Assembly (NCBI GenBank): GCA_013398175.1
Contig: VZRZ01007310.1
Coordinates: 172,782-236,781, forward strand
Direction of reading: 5' to 3'
Source: Climacteris rufus
Taxonomy: Eukaryota > Chordata > Aves > Passeriformes > Climacteridae
DNA: 64,000 nucleotides
Part shown: positions 20,501-32,500 of the stretch, piece after piece
Numbering within the stretch: position 1 is the stretch's first letter
Layout: each line of letters begins with the position of its first letter
Notes under the pieces: model-generated
Databases searched by the model: none
The model's input: the letters and a program-made list of their open reading frames with translations, nothing else
What the model was told of the DNA's origin: nothing
Position numbers and translations under genes: made by a program

Positions 20501-23500
20501 GGACAAAAGGCGCTCGCTGGCACCAGATGCAAGAGCATAATATTAACTTGTTTGTCCCAGAAATGGCTGCGGATGATGAGGGAACAGGGACAAAAGGGGG
20601 ATGGGAGCAGCTGGGGGCGGGGGGGGTTGGTGCACTCTGCATCCCAGTTTGCACCAGTAAAATGAGTACAATGAACACAATGAGCTCGAGTGCATCCTGG
20701 GAGTTACGACAGTGCAACTGCTCTGGGCAGTTTTGTGAGGATCAGTGAGGCTTGCACAGGGAGAGGACAGTGGTCAGGGAGGCGCAAGCAGCTGTTGTTC
20801 CCCTCTGATGACCAGCTCTCACCTGTGACATTCCTTCGGGTGCCCAGGTCCAGCTCCAGCCAGGGGGCCTCAGCACCAGGTTCGGCTGCCCAGGAGTGGC
20901 CAGTGGTGCTGAGCGCTGCCCGCTCAGCCACCCAGGCCTGGTCCTGGCCCAGTGCATCCACCTCGTGCCACCATGATGAGGCACTGAAGGCAGCCACTTC
21001 CAGCATATCGTCACAGGCTGGGGATAGGAGACAGCATGCTGGGAACCCAGAAACCCCAACTAGGCACACAGGGGTGACACTGGGTCTATCAGCCAAAACT
21101 GTGCATTAATTTCAAGGGAAAGGGGAAAAAATTACCTTTGTGGAATAGGAGTCGCTTCTCAGAGAGGGATCCTCTGTGTGGAGGAAAGCAAAGGGAGCAT
21201 CAGACAGGTGAACAAACCCTGAGGGTCTCTGAAAGTGAGGGGTGTCAGTTTCCCAGTGTCAGTGTGGGTGGGTCCTGCAGCTGGGTGTGAGGTGCAGCCC
21301 CAGCCCCTCCTCACCCACCTTTTGGAGTGGAGCCCATTGGCGAAGGTTGACTCATAGAGCGTGATCCCCTTCTCCCGGGACAGGGTGACCTGCCCGCCCA
21401 GCTCATCTGCGATCACCCCAGCGTGCACAGCCGCCTTGCACAGCACTGATGTCTGCGGAGAGCAGGGGTGGGGGTAAGGGCAGCTCCCCATGGCAGGGCC
21501 GAGCACCCCAAGGCCACACCTATCACCTCTGGGCTGCTGGGGGTGACAAGCAGTGGCCACACGTACTGGGGACCATCCCTGGTGGGTGCATCATGGTGCC
21601 CACACTTACGTCCCGGTAGCCCTGGCTTGGGTTGCCCCAGATGTCCCCATGGATGTCCTTGCAGCCTGCGGGGCAGTATACGCTGAAACACATGGTGGGG
21701 GGGGATCAGGGTTCCCTCCCATCCAAACCTGCTCTGCTCCCCGTCCCACCAGAGTTGCACCTCAGGAGTGGGATGGGGATGAAACCGACGTTGACATGGA
21801 CTCTGAGGGCAGGGGACACCAAAATGGGACCACTTGTCCCTCCTCAACCACTCACCTGATGTGCTCCTGGGTGTAGTGGGTGCCTCGAACCAGGCAGGAC
21901 ACCAGGTCTGTAAGACAGGGACACCCCAGTGTGAAGGACCCCCCACCTGCACCACAGCATCGACCCACTTCTGCCCCAGGGCACTCCATTCCCATGCCCT
22001 TCCCAACCAAATCCCACTCCTCATTTGGATTTTGCTCTCCACGTCCCCATGTCTGGAGGGGCAGGGAGGGATGGCCCATCAGTCCCTGCAGCCATTGGCC
22101 CCATGGCACCATCTATGGTGTCTGTGGCTCTACCTGATATTGGGGGGCCACCTGACTTGGAGTTTCAGGGTTCTCAAAGGGGTTCCAGCTGGCTGGGTGG
22201 CCTGTTTGCCCCCAGCCAGGGAGAACACAGATATTCAAGGAGTTTGGGGCAATGGGAGCCCATCCCGGGGTCAGAAAGGAGCTCCCTTTACCCCTGGCTG
22301 TGTCCCCCTCCCCACAGGCCAGAACACATTCTGGAGGGTGTCTCTGCATCCCGGGGGATACTCTCCCCGTACCTGGGTGCTGTGAGGTGGCATAGGACAG
22401 GAGGAGGCCTCGTCCTGAGCGGTGGCTGGTGCTGTTGAACAGGACGGTCACAGTGCTGGAGTTTGTCACCAGGAGTGGGGCAGAAGGGATAGAGTTCCTG
22501 CAGTAGGGCCCTGCCAGCAGGGATGGGGCCATGGAGAGGATCTGGGCTCCCTGGGAAGATGCTTGGGCACCCGGACCCCAAGACTTCACCTCCCCCAGCT
22601 CAGCCCTTGCCAGGGCCAGGGGGGCTCAGGCATTTGGGCTGTACTCAGGGTGGTCCCAGAATTGTCCCACATCCATTGTGGCCCATCTCCAAGCTATTCC
22701 CAACATCAGGATGCTGAAGGGTAGCCCCATGCCAGGCTGGTCCCATCCTGAGGGCGGTCCTATGTCCCAGGGTGGTCTCATGCCTAGGCTGGTCCCAGCC
22801 TCAGGGTGGCCCCATTGCCCTTACCAGGCACCTGCCACCGCACCTCCCACTGCAGGGACTGCTACACCTGGGATTACCCCAAGGGACCCCAAAACGGGAG
22901 CTGTGTTCTCATCCCGCCCCCCCCTCCCCTTTCACAGGCACTGCCGAAGCAGCCTTCTAAATCCTCCTCCCCACCCCATTTAATCCTCATTAATTTGCAG
23001 TCTCCATCTCTCTGATTAAAACTTCAGCTTAGCAGGCAGGCGGGTTCCTTGGGGACATCTCTGGTCCCAGCTGGGGACAGGATGTGGCCCCAATCCCTGG
23101 ATTGCCATCACTCCCTGCCCCCATCACTCTGCTCTGTATCACATCCATCACTGGGGCCTCGGGGCACCCAGAGATGCTTTGAGCAAATACCGTAATTTTC
23201 CTGGGGACAGGGAACTGTGTCCCTGTGTCCCCATGGGGCTGGTGGTGGCACCTGCTCCTGTGCATCAGTTTCCCTACCCTGACCCATATCCTCACCCTGC
23301 CTGGGTCATACTGAACTGGGAGGTCAATCCCAGGGGACATGGGACACATGTGCATGCAGGGATGTCACAGATGTGACAGAATAGGGGTCTGCATGATATG
23401 CAGATGAGATGCAGGATGACACACATGCAGACTTCTCTCCCACCGGTTGTCAGATGCCAACACTGCGCTGGGTCAGTGCTGCCATATCTGTATGGATCCC

Positions 23501-26500
23501 AGTGATACCCTACGAGCTGGCAACCCCACAGCCTAACCCCAGAGGCTGCCACCCCACGGGGATCCTGCCACATTCCCAGCAGGATCAGGCCAGGGGCCAG
23601 ACACCAGGTCTGAGTCAGCGGAATGGAGGCCACAGCCTCTGCTTGCTCCAGCCACTTCCTGAAAAACATCTGGGACTTCTCAAGGGCTGGTGTCAGGAGG
23701 AGGAGTGGGACCCCAGCCCTGTGTCCCACTGGCATGGCCCTGGTGCCCAGCCACTTCTCCCAGTCCCCCAACGCCTCCCCCAGCCCCCTGTGAGCATCAT
23801 TTGGGGGTGCCCCCTTTCCTGCATTGCTCCATCTCAGTCTGGGCCAGGAGGTCTCTTAGCTTTGGGAATAAACATGTCCCTGAGACCACAGCAGAGGGGA
23901 TGGGGAGCAGGGACCTCACATGCTGTCACCCCCCTGGGGACCAGACCAGAAAATGTAAAAGCCCTGGAGAACAGAGAAGACTCCCAGTCCCATGGATCCA
24001 AGCTGGCTCCTTTCCATCCTGCGCTTCCCATTGCATCCCCTGTTCAGCCCCTGCCCCTCACCAGGACTGCTCCTCCATCCCACCCCATCACTGATGCTTC
24101 CCCCCACCCCTAAGACATTTTCCTCAGCACTTGTCATGCTCCCAGTGCTGCCAAATCCCTTCAAGAGCATTAAATCTCTCCAGGAAAATCCTGGAAGTGT
24201 TTGGGCAGCAGCTGGGCTGATGGAATTATTAGTTCAGTGGCTGCATCTGGTCCCAACTGGGCAGCCCCCCCAAGCTTGGCAATATCCAACTCCTTGGGTA
24301 CACCTCTCCTCAGATACCTCCATCCTCACATACCCTCCTCCTTGGATAACCCTCTCCTTGGGTACCCACCTCCTCAGATATCCCTATTCTCAAATATTCC
24401 TCTCCTTGGATATCATTCCCTCTGTTTGGGTACTCTCATTCATCAGGTACCCCCATCCTTGGATATTGCTCTTTCTTGCATAACACACTCCTCAGATATT
24501 AGGTTATGTGATCTTCAGATATTCTCCTCCTTGGATACACTCCTCCTCAGATATCCCCTTTCTTGGATACCCCCCTGCTTGGGCATCCCCCTCCTTAGAT
24601 ATTCTCCCTCCTCATGATGAAATCAGCTAAAACCCCAGATTTTCCTGATAGTCTCCCTATCCACAACACTCTATCACCCCTGCCTCAGTTTCCCTGGGAC
24701 CCCCCTTACCATAGGCAGTGCCAGCCTGGGGGTCAGTGAGCAGCAGGGAGCTATGGGCACAGTTCTCTGAGGGCTCCAGATCCACATCCCCGAATGCCAG
24801 GAGCAGGGAGGTGCCCGAGGGAGCTCGGAGCCACCAGCGGCACACGGTGTGGTTGGGATACGTGCCCGGGTAGTTCTTGGAGCTCAGCGTGCCACTGTGA
24901 GGTGTCAGCAGTGTGTGACCACAGCCGTTTCCTGCAAAGACACCATGGAGGGGGCTCAGGTGGGTTGCTCCCTGCCTCAGTTTTCCCACTTGGTGAGGCC
25001 CCCAAAACACCCCTAAGCACCCACAGCCCCTTCAAATGTTTTCCTTGTCCAAAGCATCATTTTCTGGTGGCTTTTCTGGATGCTCCCTGCTCTGGAGATT
25101 GCCTGCATGGGGATGAAACTGCCATAGTTTCCTCTACAGCTACCCAGCACACCCCTGCACCCCCAGCTTCTCTACATTTCCCAGTCCAGGACAATCCCAA
25201 TTTGGGGGAATTCAAAAGGATTCTAGGAGGGAGTATCTCCACCCTATGGGACTGTACAGCACCGGGCAGCCCTTGGGACGCCCTGGCTGCAGCCTTGACC
25301 TTGAGGACAACCTTGGGCAGCTGCATCCCCATCGTCTCCTTCCCAGGGTGATTCCAGACCCCACCACAAGAGGCTTTTCTCTGGACACACTGCCCCCAGG
25401 CATGAGGGAATATGCTGACTATAAGCTGAAAGGGCACGGTGTTGGGGTCCAGCTGGAATTTCTGGGCAGGATTGGGGTGCAGGGAAAGTGGGTAAGCACC
25501 ACTCAGCCCCTCTGTGTCGGCTGGGTATTTGTGGGGGTCCAGTGCTCAACACCCCCTCCCCACATCCCCTAAAAGCTGCTGCTCCTGCCAAGCATCATCC
25601 TGGCACAGCCAGAAAGAAAAGGGATGGTGGGCATAGATTTGCCCAGCCTTGGCTCCCCTCACTGTTGCTGGGAGATGACACAAAGTGCCAGTAAGGGAAA
25701 ATCCTGCAGGGATAAAAAAGGGGGGGCTGGAGGGGAAAGATGCCAGCCCCCCCACAGAGCCCCCTCCTCCCCAGCCTGTGGGAAGAGCTGGCAGCCAAAA
25801 GGTAGGGGGAGTTATCCTGCAGGGCTGGGAGAAATCCCCAACTTCCCGNAGAGGGGGGTCCCGGGGGGGGGGGGGGGGGGGGGGGGGGAGCAGTGGGAAG
25901 CCCAGGGCTGCTGGGACAGTGGCTCCCAGAAGGGCTGCTCTGCTGGGGGAGAGAAATTTGGGGTATTTAGGGGGAGTTTATAGCATGGAAAGTCAAAGAC
26001 ATTGGGATCTGCGTGGAAAACCCTCTCTGGCCAGGACAGCTGGACATGTGAGCCCATCTGGGGATCTTGGATGGACGCCTCAGCTCCATATCCATGCTGG
26101 TGGGTTCAGAGGAGCTGTGGGGACCCATTCCGGGAAAAACCCTATCCCACGAAAGGAAATTCTTGTTAAAAACATCCCGAGTGTGACCAGCGCGTGCTGG
26201 GAAGGCATGCCAGAGATAAGCTGAGAGCTGCCGGCATTCCTGGGAATTTGCCTCCAAAGAGGGGCCAGGAAAAGCCAAGGCAGAGCCACGGGGGACTTGC
26301 CCCCAAGTGTGGGAACAACACTCCCCTCCCAAAAACTGAATTGCCAAAAAATGTGAAAACTGGATTTCCGATGGATGAGGGTGAAGTCATGGCCGGGCCC
26401 CACTGGGGTCATTCCTGCCAGGGATTTGTTTGTTTTCTCACAGGATGCCAGAAAGACAAAACAGGGCGATGCTCCGGGAAAAGCCCAGCATACTTCTGCC

Positions 26501-27601
26501 TCCATCATGCTGCCGGCCCCGGGAAAGCTCCCCCGCGTCCACCAGTGGGTTTGGGATCCGGTGTAAACCCGCTGCAGGATGTGTCCCAAATCACACATCG
26601 GGAACGCAGCGGGATTCTGCCCTCAATGATCCTACCCTGGCCCCGTGCCTCAGTTTCCCCTCGATGAGAATAATGCTTTGGATGGCCCATCCTGGTCTCC
26701 TCGCTCTTTGGTGAGCTGCGGACGAGTGACAGCGGAAACACGAACTTCGGGGTTGAGGTTTGGGTGAACTTTCCCTCGGGGTCGTCCTGGACCCCGCGGG
26801 TGCAATTCCCCTCGGGAGCAACGACGCCGGGCTCCGCAGCATTCCCGGGATGGAGCCCACTGCCCGGCTCTCCCGACTGTGCACCCGTAAACTCCAGCGA
26901 ACCTCTTAACCCGGGGATTAGGAGCTCCCGGGAAAAGCCCTGGAGGCGGGATGGAGCCGAACGCGGGATTCTCGGGACCCCCGGGGTAGTCGGTACCGGG
27001 GGCAGGGACAGAGGGAGCTGGGGGGACTGCGGGGAAAGCAGGCGGGTATGGGACCGGCGTCATGCGGGGGTGGTGGAGACAGCGCAGAGCTCGTCCCGTC
27101 CGGTACCGAAGCAGAGGGATAGAAGGGACCCCGTCCCGGATCGCTCCCAGGACAGAGGGACGGCGGGGACCCCGTCCAGTACGGTACTGGGACAGAGGGA
27201 TGGCAAAGACCCCGTCCCGGAAAGGGACCGGGACAGGCGCACCACGACGACCCTGTCCCGGCATGGTCCGGACTGGACACAGCGGGGACCCGCTCCCGGG
27301 AGCTCATCCTGGTCCAGACATGGCAGAGATGAGCCCCTCCGGTCCCCGTTCCCAGTCCCCATCCCGAACCAAGTCCCGGTGCCCATCCCGGTGAGCGAAG
27401 GGGAAGCCCCGGGGTGCCGATGGGAGCGGGACTCCCGGTACCGCGCGTCTTGGTGCGGGATGTCCCGCCGCCGGTGCCCCGTAATCGGCACTCACCGTCC
27501 TGTGCGCCGGCCGGGCGCAGCCCCAGCGGGCCGAGCAGGAGGCAGCGGCGGAGCAGCGCCAGCGCCAGCGCCCCCGAGGCCGCCCGGCCGCACAGCCCCA
27601 T
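17588..27601 (-). CDS. DCBLD-family receptor: CUB-LCCL-discoidin transmembrane protein
   Basis: Fifteen coding exons on minus: 27601-27496, 24931-24710, 22510-22373, 21907-21856, 21682-21610, 21452-21319, 21173-21136, 21017-20823, 19794-19673, 19589-19421, 19327-19235, 19044-18954, 18763-18730, 18522-18447, 17973-17588; 1929 nt, 642 aa, frame kept at every junction. Order: signal peptide (Leu-rich, 1 to about 33); CUB (about 37-150, CGHTLLTPHSGTLSS, YPNHTVCRWW, NCAHSS); LCCL (about 156-250, YCPAGCKDIHGDIWG, YRDTSVLCKAAVHAGVI); F5/8-type discoidin domain (about 256-412, ACDDMLEVAAFSASSWW, WLELDLG, GIITKGSS, VARYVRVIPQRW, VGCQL); a Pro/Ser stalk; one membrane helix (about 450-474); a cytoplasmic tail with four YxxP motifs (EYAEP, HYDVP, EYAEP, EYATP). 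In DCBLD1/2 such tyrosines bind CRK/CRKL SH2 domains when phosphorylated. It resembles DCBLD1 and DCBLD2 about equally and looks like a third paralogue. The 34-nt exon at 18763 uses an unusual ggaag acceptor; the ggcag 4 nt upstream would break the frame. Confidence 0.88.
18197..18275. repeat. AT-rich simple repeat
   Basis: Imperfect (AAT/AAC)n run, about 18197-18228, followed by an AT-rich (TTATAA)-like stretch to 18275, in the last intron of the DCBLD-like gene. Confidence 0.8.
19806..20124 (+). mobile_element. Solo LTR of an endogenous retrovirus with 6-bp target duplication
   Basis: A 307-bp unit (19812-20118) begins TGTTGTCC and ends GCGACA, giving the TG...CA termini of an LTR. It is bounded by direct GGAGGG repeats (19806-19811 and 20119-20124). 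Inside, a TATA-like TATAAAA (20027-20033) overlaps AATAAA (20032-20037), and a CpG-containing R/U5-like part (gggcgggtctcgcctggcag) follows. No internal viral genes are present, so recombination has removed them. The 6-bp duplication suggests a beta/alpharetrovirus-like (ERVK-type) group. It lies antisense in an intron of the DCBLD-like gene, 18 nt from an exon. Confidence 0.88.
22511..24709 (-). other. DCBLD-like intron (between the two CUB exons)
   Basis: Contains the pyrimidine-rich degenerate repeat at 24265-24620. Otherwise I recognise no repeat or exon; overlapping open frames are short and lack family features. Confidence 0.5.
24265..24620 (+). repeat. Degenerate tandem repeat, about 17-bp CT-rich unit
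   Basis: About 20 imperfect copies of a unit like ctccttggataccccyc alternating with ctcctcagatatcccy. The strand asymmetry is strong (pyrimidine-rich on plus, purine-rich on the transcribed minus strand). It lies in the DCBLD-like intron, ending 90 bp before the first CUB exon's donor. Confidence 0.8.
24932..26900 (-). other. DCBLD-like intron 1, 3' part
   Basis: No coding exon or CR1 recognised. It holds the poly-G tract at 25863-25888 and one unresolved base (25849); CpG content rises from about 26700 toward the promoter. Confidence 0.45.
25849..25888. repeat. Unresolved base followed by 26-G homopolymer
   Basis: N at 25849, then an uninterrupted run of 26 G from 25863 to 25888. Either a true G-quadruplex-prone tract or a polymerase/assembly artefact; the adjacent N favours poor data quality. 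Confidence 0.9.
27078..27320. repeat. 41-bp minisatellite in the CpG-rich 5' part of the DCBLD-like gene
   Basis: Unit starts cagagggayggcrgggaccc followed by cgtcccgg...ggga. Copies begin at 27112, 27153, 27193, 27234 and 27278 (spacing 41, 40, 41, 44), with a shorter degenerate copy before. It lies in intron 1, about 175 bp from the exon 1 donor. Confidence 0.8.
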
Positions 27602-28759
27602 CCTCCTCCCGCCGCCACCGCCCCGGCCCCTCCGCGCCCCCGCCGTGCCACCACCCCGGCCCGCCCACGTCCACCCCGCCGCGTCCATTGGCTGTCGCTG
27701 CCCGGTCCCGCGCCACCATTGGTCCGCCTCGTTGACAGTCAGCCAGCCCCGCGTGNNNNNNNNNNNNNNNNNNNNNNNNNNNNNNNNNNNNNNNNNNNNN
27801 NNNNNNNNNNNNNNNNNNNNNNNNNNNNNNNNNNNNNNNNNNNNNNNNNNNNNNNNNNNNNNNNNNNNNNNNNNNNNNNNNNNNNNNNNNNNNNNNNNNN
27901 NNNNNNNNNNNNNNNNNNNNNNNNNNNNNNNNNNNNNNNNNNNNNNNNNNNNNNNNNNNNNNNNNNNNNNNNNNNNNNNNNNNNNNNNNNNNNNNNNNNN
28001 NNNNNNNNNNNNNNNNNNNNNNNNNNNNNNNNNNNNNNNNNNNNNNNNNNNNNNNNNNNNNNNNNNNNNNNNNNNNNNNNNNNNNNNNNNNNNNNNNNNN
28101 NNNNNNNNNNNNNNNNNNNNNNNNNNNNNNNNNNNNNNNNNNNNNNNNNNNNNNNNNNNNNNNNNNNNNNNNNNNNNNNNNNNNNNNNNNNNNNNNNNNN
28201 NNNNNNNNNNNNNNNNNNNNNNNNNNNNNNNNNNNNNNNNNNNNNNNNNNNNNNNNNNNNNNNNNNNNNNNNNNNNNNNNNNNNNNNNNNNNNNNNNNNN
28301 NNNNNNNNNNNNNNNNNNNNNNNNNNNNNNNNNNNNNNNNNNNNNNNNNNNNNNNNNNNNNNNNNNNNNNNNNNNNNNNNNNNNNNNNNNNNNNNNNNNN
28401 NNNNNNNNNNNNNNNNNNNNNNNNNNNNNNNNNNNNNNNNNNNNNNNGGGCAGGCCACGCCCCTTTACCGCCTCGCGCGCTGCGGGGGCCCCCTGCGGAT
28501 CTTTCCTCACGTGACCCCCTCGACCCCCGGCGGAGGCGAGGCGGCTTCACTTCCCGTGTAGCTCGCCCCCTCTTCACTTAAGGCTTCGGCGCGATCGCCG
28601 CCGTGGTTTGTCCGTGCCCTGGTGACCCTCCCAGCGCCGGACATCCTGGGGAAGCTGCGGTCCCGCAGTCTCTCGGCGGGGAGGTCCCGGGTGGGTTTGG
28701 CTGTCCCCCGGAGCGGCATGAGGTGCGGGAATCCGCGGCGGTCCCACGCCTGGGGCCGG
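27602..28759. promoter_or_regulatory. Bidirectional CpG promoter of the DCBLD-like gene and GMEB1
   Basis: The DCBLD-like start codon (27601, minus) and the GMEB1 5' exon (donor GG/GTAAGC at 28760, plus) face away from each other across about 1.1 kb that is CpG-dense on both sides of the gap. Visible elements: CCAAT-type boxes (ccattgg at 27686-27692 and 27716-27722) and, on the GMEB1 side, an E-box TCACGTGAC (28507-28515) and an ETS-like cacttcccg. Most of the core is hidden in the gap. Confidence 0.6.
27756..28447. other. Assembly gap, 692 N
   Basis: Run of N between two GC-rich promoter edges. Open frames that run through it are artefacts. It probably hides the shared CpG-island core and the GMEB1 start site. 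Confidence 0.99.
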
Positions 28760-28871
28760 GTAAGCCCGTGGTTGCTGTGCCGGTGGCTCCCCAGGTTTGT
28801 CCTGGTGCATCCCAGCCATGGGATACCGAGCCCCGTCACCCGTCGGGAGATCCGATCTGAAATCTCTTAGA

Positions 28872-29082
28872 TAGCATATGGGGATGGAATTCTCCTCCGT
28901 GAGGGTGGTGAGGCCCTAGCACAGGTTGCCCGAAGAAGCTGTGGCTGCCCCGTCCCTGGAAGTGTCCAAGGCCAGGTTGGATGGGGCTTGGAGCAACCTG
29001 GGATAGTTGAAGGTGTCCCTGCCCATGGCCATGGGACAAGATGAGCTTTCAGGTCCCTTCCAACCCAAACCATTCCAGGATT
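28872..29082 (+). mobile_element. CR1 LINE 3' end
   Basis: Forward CR1 in GMEB1 intron 1: tccgtgagggtggtgaggcc through cccttccaacccaaaccatt. Confidence 0.9.
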
Positions 29083-29564
29083 TTGACACACTGGCTTTCC
29101 CAGCAGCTTATAGACCCCTAGGCTTGCAGGGATAAACTCCAGCCCCACAGCTGTAACAAAACCACCTCTGTGCCTCCTGCACAGCCATAGGAACATTTCC
29201 TGGGAGTGCAGCTGCTCTGGGACCTCCTGTCAAGTCCTCCTGTGGCAGCACCACACTTTTACCCAGCTTCTGCTGGGAAGGATGATACACAGGCACATTC
29301 CTGGTAGTGAGGAATCAGAGCATCCCAGGGGCAGCTGGAAGCACTGCTGGCTGGTGGGAGAAGCTCTGTGTTGGAAACACAGTCTTGCCAAAACCCACTA
29401 TGTGGGTTTGTTCCCTGGTGCCAGGCTGAGGGGTTCAGAACTGGAGAGAGCTGCTGGCTCAGAAAGTTACGAGTGGGATGGCACTCGGGGATCTGCCTCA
29501 GGGATATGTTTCCAGCTCTCATAATCCACAGGGAGGAGAAAACCTCACCAGGTTCATGTGAGAG

Positions 29565-32500
29565 ATGGCGAATGCAGAGGTGAGCGTCCCTGTGGGTGAT
29601 GTGGTGGTTGTACCAAGTGATGGGAATGAAGGGGAGAACCCGGAGGATACCAAAACCCAAGTGATCTTGCAGCTCCAGCCAGTGCAGCAAGGGTGAGTTG
29701 AATGGTACTGGTGTGACTGGGAGGTGCGGGGTGGGATAGGGGGAAGCCCTGTGAGTTTTCCTGGTGCGGGGACGGAGCGTCGCTGTGTTTTCCAGGTCTG
29801 CGTCGGTTTTGAGCCATGCAGGGGAGAGAGAAAATACAATAGATAAAAACTTTAGTGTGTGTGGCCGTCATAGGGCCTCCAAGGGCTGAAATTGTCCTGT
29901 GGGGCTGTGTTGGTGTGGTGCTCCTGGATCGTGGAAGCAGGGCTGTGCCACTCTCCCTCTTCCCTCTCCAGTCCCAGGGTGTGTTTTTGGCACACTGCAG
30001 CTGCTGGACGTGGTGGTCTGTTTGTCCAGACCTGCATGTGCATCTGTGCCAGCTCTCCCCTAAAATAATCCTCCTCTTAAATAAAGTGAGGTAGGCATGT
30101 GGAGGGAATTTTGTGGGTCCCTGGCAGCTGCTGCAGAGAAGTGGCTGGATCAATCAGGGTGCAAAAAAAACTGGCTCCAGTTTGATAATATTTGCAGGGC
30201 AGGGTGGCTGTGGGCTCAACAGCAACTTCCCTGTGTGGTCATCTGTGCTGCAGTGTCACTCAGGGCTAGAAGGGAAATCCTTGGACACTGGACTCTGCTT
30301 CTTACTGTCATGGGTGACAGAAAGCAGAGGAGAAGGCACAGAGAAGCCTCCAGAGCTGCCACAGTGGCACTAACAGTGTGGAGGGTGGAATGACAGCACT
30401 GGGACGCCTCTGCATTTGTCAGTCATTGGAATTATTAGTGTTTTGTATGTGCCAAAAAATTCCTGGTCATTGAAACTGTATCAGACAAAAGTTGTGTCCC
30501 TTGAGGACAGGCAAAAAGAAATAAACTGAAATTTTTATCCCTGTGCTGTGAAGCCTAATTTCCCATGATTTATGTAGTTCGTTTATGGATGGCCCCTTTC
30601 ACCACAGGATTTACCAGGAGGGCTCAGAGGCCAGCGCCGCTGTGGTGGCCGTGGAAACCCACACCATCCACAAGCTGGAAGAAGGGATTGGTGAGTTCCT
30701 GCTGGGCATGGATGAATCCCCTCCTGGGGGTGGTGTCTTCAGTTCACTGGGCTTCCTTCTGGCTCTGCCCCTGCAGATGCTGATTCCCAGGCATGGATGT
30801 GGGTGCAGGGGTTGGGCATACTCTGGAATAAGAGTTTGCTGTTACTGCTTGGTCTCAAAGTCCTGAAGTGAGATCCTGGCTCTCCTGCAATGAATGGTAA
30901 GGGCTCCCACAGGGTCCAGGGGAGCCGGGATGTCACCCACAGTCCTGGTGTGCAGGCACTGGCAGCAGGAATGATAGCGATGAGGACATGGTGGCTGAAG
31001 CATCAGGTTCTGGTCGCTGGGTCTTTGCTGAACCAACAGTCTGATGGTTTGGGTTGGATGTTGAGAGGAACCGAGTGGGTTGGCTTCAAGTGCTCCCTAC
31101 CATCCTGAGCAATGTGTAGGGAAAAGGCACCTGTAAGTGGGTGCTGTCACTAGATCTTGACTAGAGTTCTGCTTCCTGTGTGAGTGTGGGTCCTTTGGCA
31201 GGATTAGCAGAAACTCTGCATGTGAAGAGAATATATTATCAGTAAATATCTGTTTTACTTATAATAATTATCGCTGCTAAAGAGATACCAGAACTCTGAG
31301 AATCTGAGAGATATCTGTGCTTTAAATTTTAAACCATTTTGTTGCCACTAAGATTGTTCTCATTGACACCCCCCTTACAGATGTGTTGGATTTCTGATTT
31401 CACGTTTCCTGATAGATGAGCTTCATTTTGACCATTGTTATACCAAAAAGCAGATGCCACTTCCTGTTAAGAGTTAGTCTGAACTAACTCTGAGAAGACT
31501 AAGAGAGGACTGATCCTGAACTGGGATCTGCCCTTTTTACGGTTTCCCAAGCGCAGGTCTCACAACCTGTGAGCTTCCAGCTCCCAATTGGAGCCTTTTG
31601 GGTGGAAAGTTTCATTTTGAGCCATTCCTCCCTCAGATCCCAGCACCCTCGAAACAAGTGAGGAAATTGAGATTGCCTATCCTATCACCTGTGGGGAGAG
31701 CAAAGCCATCCTGCTCTGGAAGAAGTTTGTCTGTCCAGGAATTAATGTCAAGTGTGTTAAGGTAAGGGAGAAACTCCCAGTGGATTCCTTCTCTGCTCTG
31801 CAGGTGTGCTGGTTGGCCTCCACAGGACTTCTTGCTTTTTGTTTTTCATCCTAACCTTGTCCTGGAACTGAGTGACTTACCCTTGGATTGTTGGTGCTAA
31901 AGTTGTTTTTTGATGTGGAGAAGGGGGGAAAGAGTGGAAGGAAGGATATCACTTCATATTTCAGTTGTATTGGCCCTTGAGGAGGGACTGAAGGCAGGCA
32001 GGAGATGTGTGCTGAGATCTGGCAGAGCTTTGCCTCCTTCTCTCTTTCCTTCAGTGTCCTGGTACTCCACTCCTGTCACTTCCTTGGTGAGCAGGTTGCA
32101 TTGAGAAAGGAAACCTTGATGATACATTTTCCCATTTGAGAGTGTGGCAGTATGACAGCCAAGTGTGCTCCTGCCCCTCAGCAGGAACTACTTGAGTCAC
32201 TGGAGCAGGGTAGAATGGATGCCCAAGGGAATACCTTTGTCAGCTAGATGTTGCTGGGCAGCTGGATGTAACAGGAACCTCCTGTAATGATCTCCAAGAT
32301 GACTGTGCATGTTCATAGGAGATGATTTGGTTTGTATGAAGCCCTCGGTCCTGTTCTTGGTTAGGGTTTTGGTTATGACTGTGAATGCCCGTGGTTGGTA
32401 GGTCATCCCTACAGACATTCTTCCTTGAGCTGTTGAGCATTGCTGTGCCCAGGAGATCAAAGTTGGGAGGGATCTGAAAAGCAGCTCCTCTCTCACAGTG

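Noticed and set aside
21413..22042. 209-codon minus-strand frame
   Set aside because: It reads through real DCBLD-like exons and introns in a different frame; only the spliced frame matches LCCL/CUB sequence.
26918..28577. Very long open frames on both strands across 27756-28447
   Set aside because: They are open only because the N gap has no stop codons; the real coding part there is just exon 1 of the DCBLD-like gene.
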